Shown piece by piece: positions 62,667 through 64,000 of a stretch of 64,000 bases of DNA. Every line of letters starts with the position of its first letter. Within the stretch, counting starts at the first letter, position 1. This stretch comes from Marinimicrobium sp038419845 (GTDB lineage Bacteria > Pseudomonadota > Gammaproteobacteria > Pseudomonadales > Cellvibrionaceae), in assembly GCF_038419845.1 (NCBI RefSeq), contig NZ_JBCAQT010000009.1, positions 146,647 through 210,646 of the forward strand, written 5' to 3'. A model generated the notes under the pieces. It did no database searches, had not been told where the DNA came from, and saw only the letters and a list, made by a program, of their open reading frames with translations. Made by a program: the position numbers and the translations under genes.

Positions 62667-63869
62667 ATGGCTAAAGTACTGATTATCGGCGCCGGTGGCG
62701 TCGGGGGTGTTGTCACTCACAAATGCGCTCAGGTGCCCGACGTCTTTTCCGAGATCGTCCTGGCCAGCCGCACCGAAAGTAAATGCAAGGCCATTGCCGA
62801 GCAGCTCGATCGGCCCATCAAAACCGCTCAGGTGGACGCCGACAATGTGCCCGAGCTGGTGGCACTGCTGGAGCGGGAAAAGCCCGAGCTGGTGATCAAC
62901 GTGGCGCTGCCGTACCAGGACCTGACCATCATGGATGCCTGTCTGGAAGCGGGCGTGCACTACCTGGATACCGCCAATTACGAGCCGCCGGGCGAAGCCA
63001 AATTCGAGTACAGCTGGCAGTGGGCCTATCAGGATAAGTTCGTGCAGGCCGGACGCATGGCGCTGCTCGGTTCGGGGTTTGATCCGGGGGTGACCAACGT
63101 CTACACCGCCTACATCAAAAAGCACCACCTCGACGAGATTCACACGCTCGACATCATTGACTGCAATGCCGGTGATCATGGTTATCCCTTTGCCACCAAC
63201 TTCAATCCGGAAATCAACATCCGGGAAGTGACCGCGAAGGGTCGCTTCTGGGAGAACGGTGGCTGGAAGGAAACCGACCCCCTGAGCGAAAAGCGTTCGT
63301 TCGATTTTCCGCACGGCATCGGCCCGAAAAACTGCTACCTGATGTACCACGAAGAGCTGGAATCCATTACCAAACACTTTCCCGAAATCAAACGCGCGCG
63401 TTTCTGGATGACCTTTTCCGACAGCTACCTCAAGCATCTGGAGGTGCTGGAAAATGTCGGGATGACCTCCATCGAACCGGTCATGTTCGAGGGCAAGGAA
63501 ATCATCCCGCTGCAGTTTTTGAAAGCCCTGTTGCCGGACCCGGCCAGCCTGGGCCCGCGGACCAAGGGCAAAACCTGCATCGGCTGCCTGGCGCAGGGCG
63601 TGAAAGATGGCAAGCCCAAAACCGTGTATGTCTACAACATCTGTGACCACGAAGCCTGTTACGCCGAAGTGAAGTCCCAGGCCATTTCCTACACCACCGG
63701 GGTGCCGGCCATGATCGGTGCCAAGATGATGCTGGAAGGCAAGTGGATGGAAGCCGGTGTCTGGAACATGGAACAGCTCGACCCCGATCCTTTCATGGAG
63801 GCGCTGAACCAGCACGGCCTGCCCTGGGAAGTGGAGGAAGTCACCCAAAATACGGGGATGGAAGACTGA
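62667..63869 (+). CDS. Carboxynorspermidine synthase (saccharopine-dehydrogenase family)
   Basis: 400 residues. The Rossmann start is AKVLIIGAGGVGGVVTHKCAQ; the saccharopine-dehydrogenase core has ASRTESKCKAI, LPYQDLTIMDACLEAGVHYLD, GSGFDPGVTNVYTAY, and GKTCIGCLAQGVKDGKP. Such enzymes reductively couple aspartate beta-semialdehyde with diamines to carboxy(nor)spermidine. The required partner, a decarboxylase (NspC type), is not in the window but could lie beyond the right edge. A AAGGAG Shine-Dalgarno is present. Confidence 0.92.
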   Translation: MAKVLIIGAGGVGGVVTHKCAQVPDVFSEIVLASRTESKCKAIAEQLDRPIKTAQVDADNVPELVALLEREKPELVINVALPYQDLTIMDACLEAGVHYLDTANYEPPGEAKFEYSWQWAYQDKFVQAGRMALLGSGFDPGVTNVYTAYIKKHHLDEIHTLDIIDCNAGDHGYPFATNFNPEINIREVTAKGRFWENGGWKETDPLSEKRSFDFPHGIGPKNCYLMYHEELESITKHFPEIKRARFWMTFSDSYLKHLEVLENVGMTSIEPVMFEGKEIIPLQFLKALLPDPASLGPRTKGKTCIGCLAQGVKDGKPKTVYVYNICDHEACYAEVKSQAISYTTGVPAMIGAKMMLEGKWMEAGVWNMEQLDPDPFMEALNQHGLPWEVEEVTQNTGMED

Positions 63870-63882
63870 CTGCCGTATAACA

Positions 63883-63937
63883 GGTGGGCGGAGCCCACCC
63901 TACGGTGGGCCCCGTGCAATCGTTGTAGGGTGGGCTC
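63883..63937. repeat. Palindromic repeats, family 2, second copy interrupted
   Basis: An intact unit at 63883-63903 and the left half of a second, GTAGGGTGGGCTC (63925-63937), which stops exactly where the IS-like end begins. The missing right half would be CGCCCACC. Confidence 0.85.
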
Positions 63938-64000
63938 TGAAGTGGTCTAATGATTCCGGACACCATTTAAGGTGGTATTCTACCACCCTAGAAGAGGTGT
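63938..64000. mobile_element. Probable left end of an insertion sequence (cut by window edge)
   Basis: TGAAGTGGTCTAATGATTCC, continuing GGACACC, begins where a family 2 palindrome is broken. TGA-start ends with a TCCGGACAC segment are common in IS3-family elements, so an IS3-like element is suggested. Only 63 bp are visible, with no transposase, so identity is tentative. Confidence 0.5.

Overview
The window is a GC-rich (roughly 60%) chromosomal segment of a polysaccharide-degrading gammaproteobacterium. Lipoprotein xylanases with poly-serine linkers, secreted GH43, GH13 and GH16 enzymes, the lysC-csrA-tRNA-Ser order and the nudJ-mnmA-hflD-purB order all fit Cellvibrionaceae-like marine or saline bacteria such as Marinimicrobium. 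This placement is inferred from content; no database search was possible.

Layout. At 1-5.2 kb lie the end of a beta-barrel-like protein, a cyclic-nucleotide/rhodanese regulator overlapping a DUF3524 glycosyltransferase (tRNA-queuosine mannosyltransferase family), trpS and bioA. At 5.4-10.3 kb, on the minus strand, are two lipoprotein GH10 xylanases with a shared upstream motif, an aldo/keto reductase and a GH84-type beta-N-acetylglucosaminidase. At 10.7-20.0 kb is a co-directional sugar-catabolism block, pgi-edd-zwf-pgl-eda-gap-pyk, which is a complete Entner-Doudoroff route to pyruvate. At 20.1-26.1 kb are a LytM peptidase, a Trm112-like protein, alaS, lysC, csrA and tRNA-Ser(GCU). At 26.1-32.9 kb are a RAYT transposase flanked by REP clusters, valS, an AidB-type acyl-CoA dehydrogenase and a glutathionyl-hydroquinone reductase. 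At 33.2-40 kb are an RND efflux pair, a 265-bp inverted-repeat element, a YqjD/YqjE/YqjK-like membrane trio and a YlqF/RbgA GTPase.

At 40.2-45.2 kb are an arabinanase with a ricin-type domain, a GH16 enzyme that has lost its N-terminus, and a GH13 alpha-amylase with two starch-binding modules. At 46.3-54.6 kb is a non-phosphorylating L-fucose-type cluster: FucP permease, lactonase, IclR regulator, aldose dehydrogenase, split UxaA-type dehydratase, SDR dehydrogenase, FAH-family hydrolase and a secreted SGNH esterase. Its predicted end products are pyruvate and lactate. At 54.8-60.2 kb is roxA-purB-hflD-mnmA-nudJ on the minus strand. At 60.5-63.9 kb are speA and a carboxynorspermidine-synthase-like gene. 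The window ends in what looks like the first 63 bp of an insertion sequence that split a palindromic repeat.

The genes join into one theme. Secreted enzymes release xylose, arabinose, glucose and deoxy-sugars, an importer and oxidative pathway handle the deoxy-sugar, and the Entner-Doudoroff block makes pyruvate. The most unusual features are the dispersed REP clusters with their RAYT, the 265-bp foldback element, the truncated GH16 gene, the operator-like palindromes beside the carbohydrate genes, and the split dehydratase fucose pathway.
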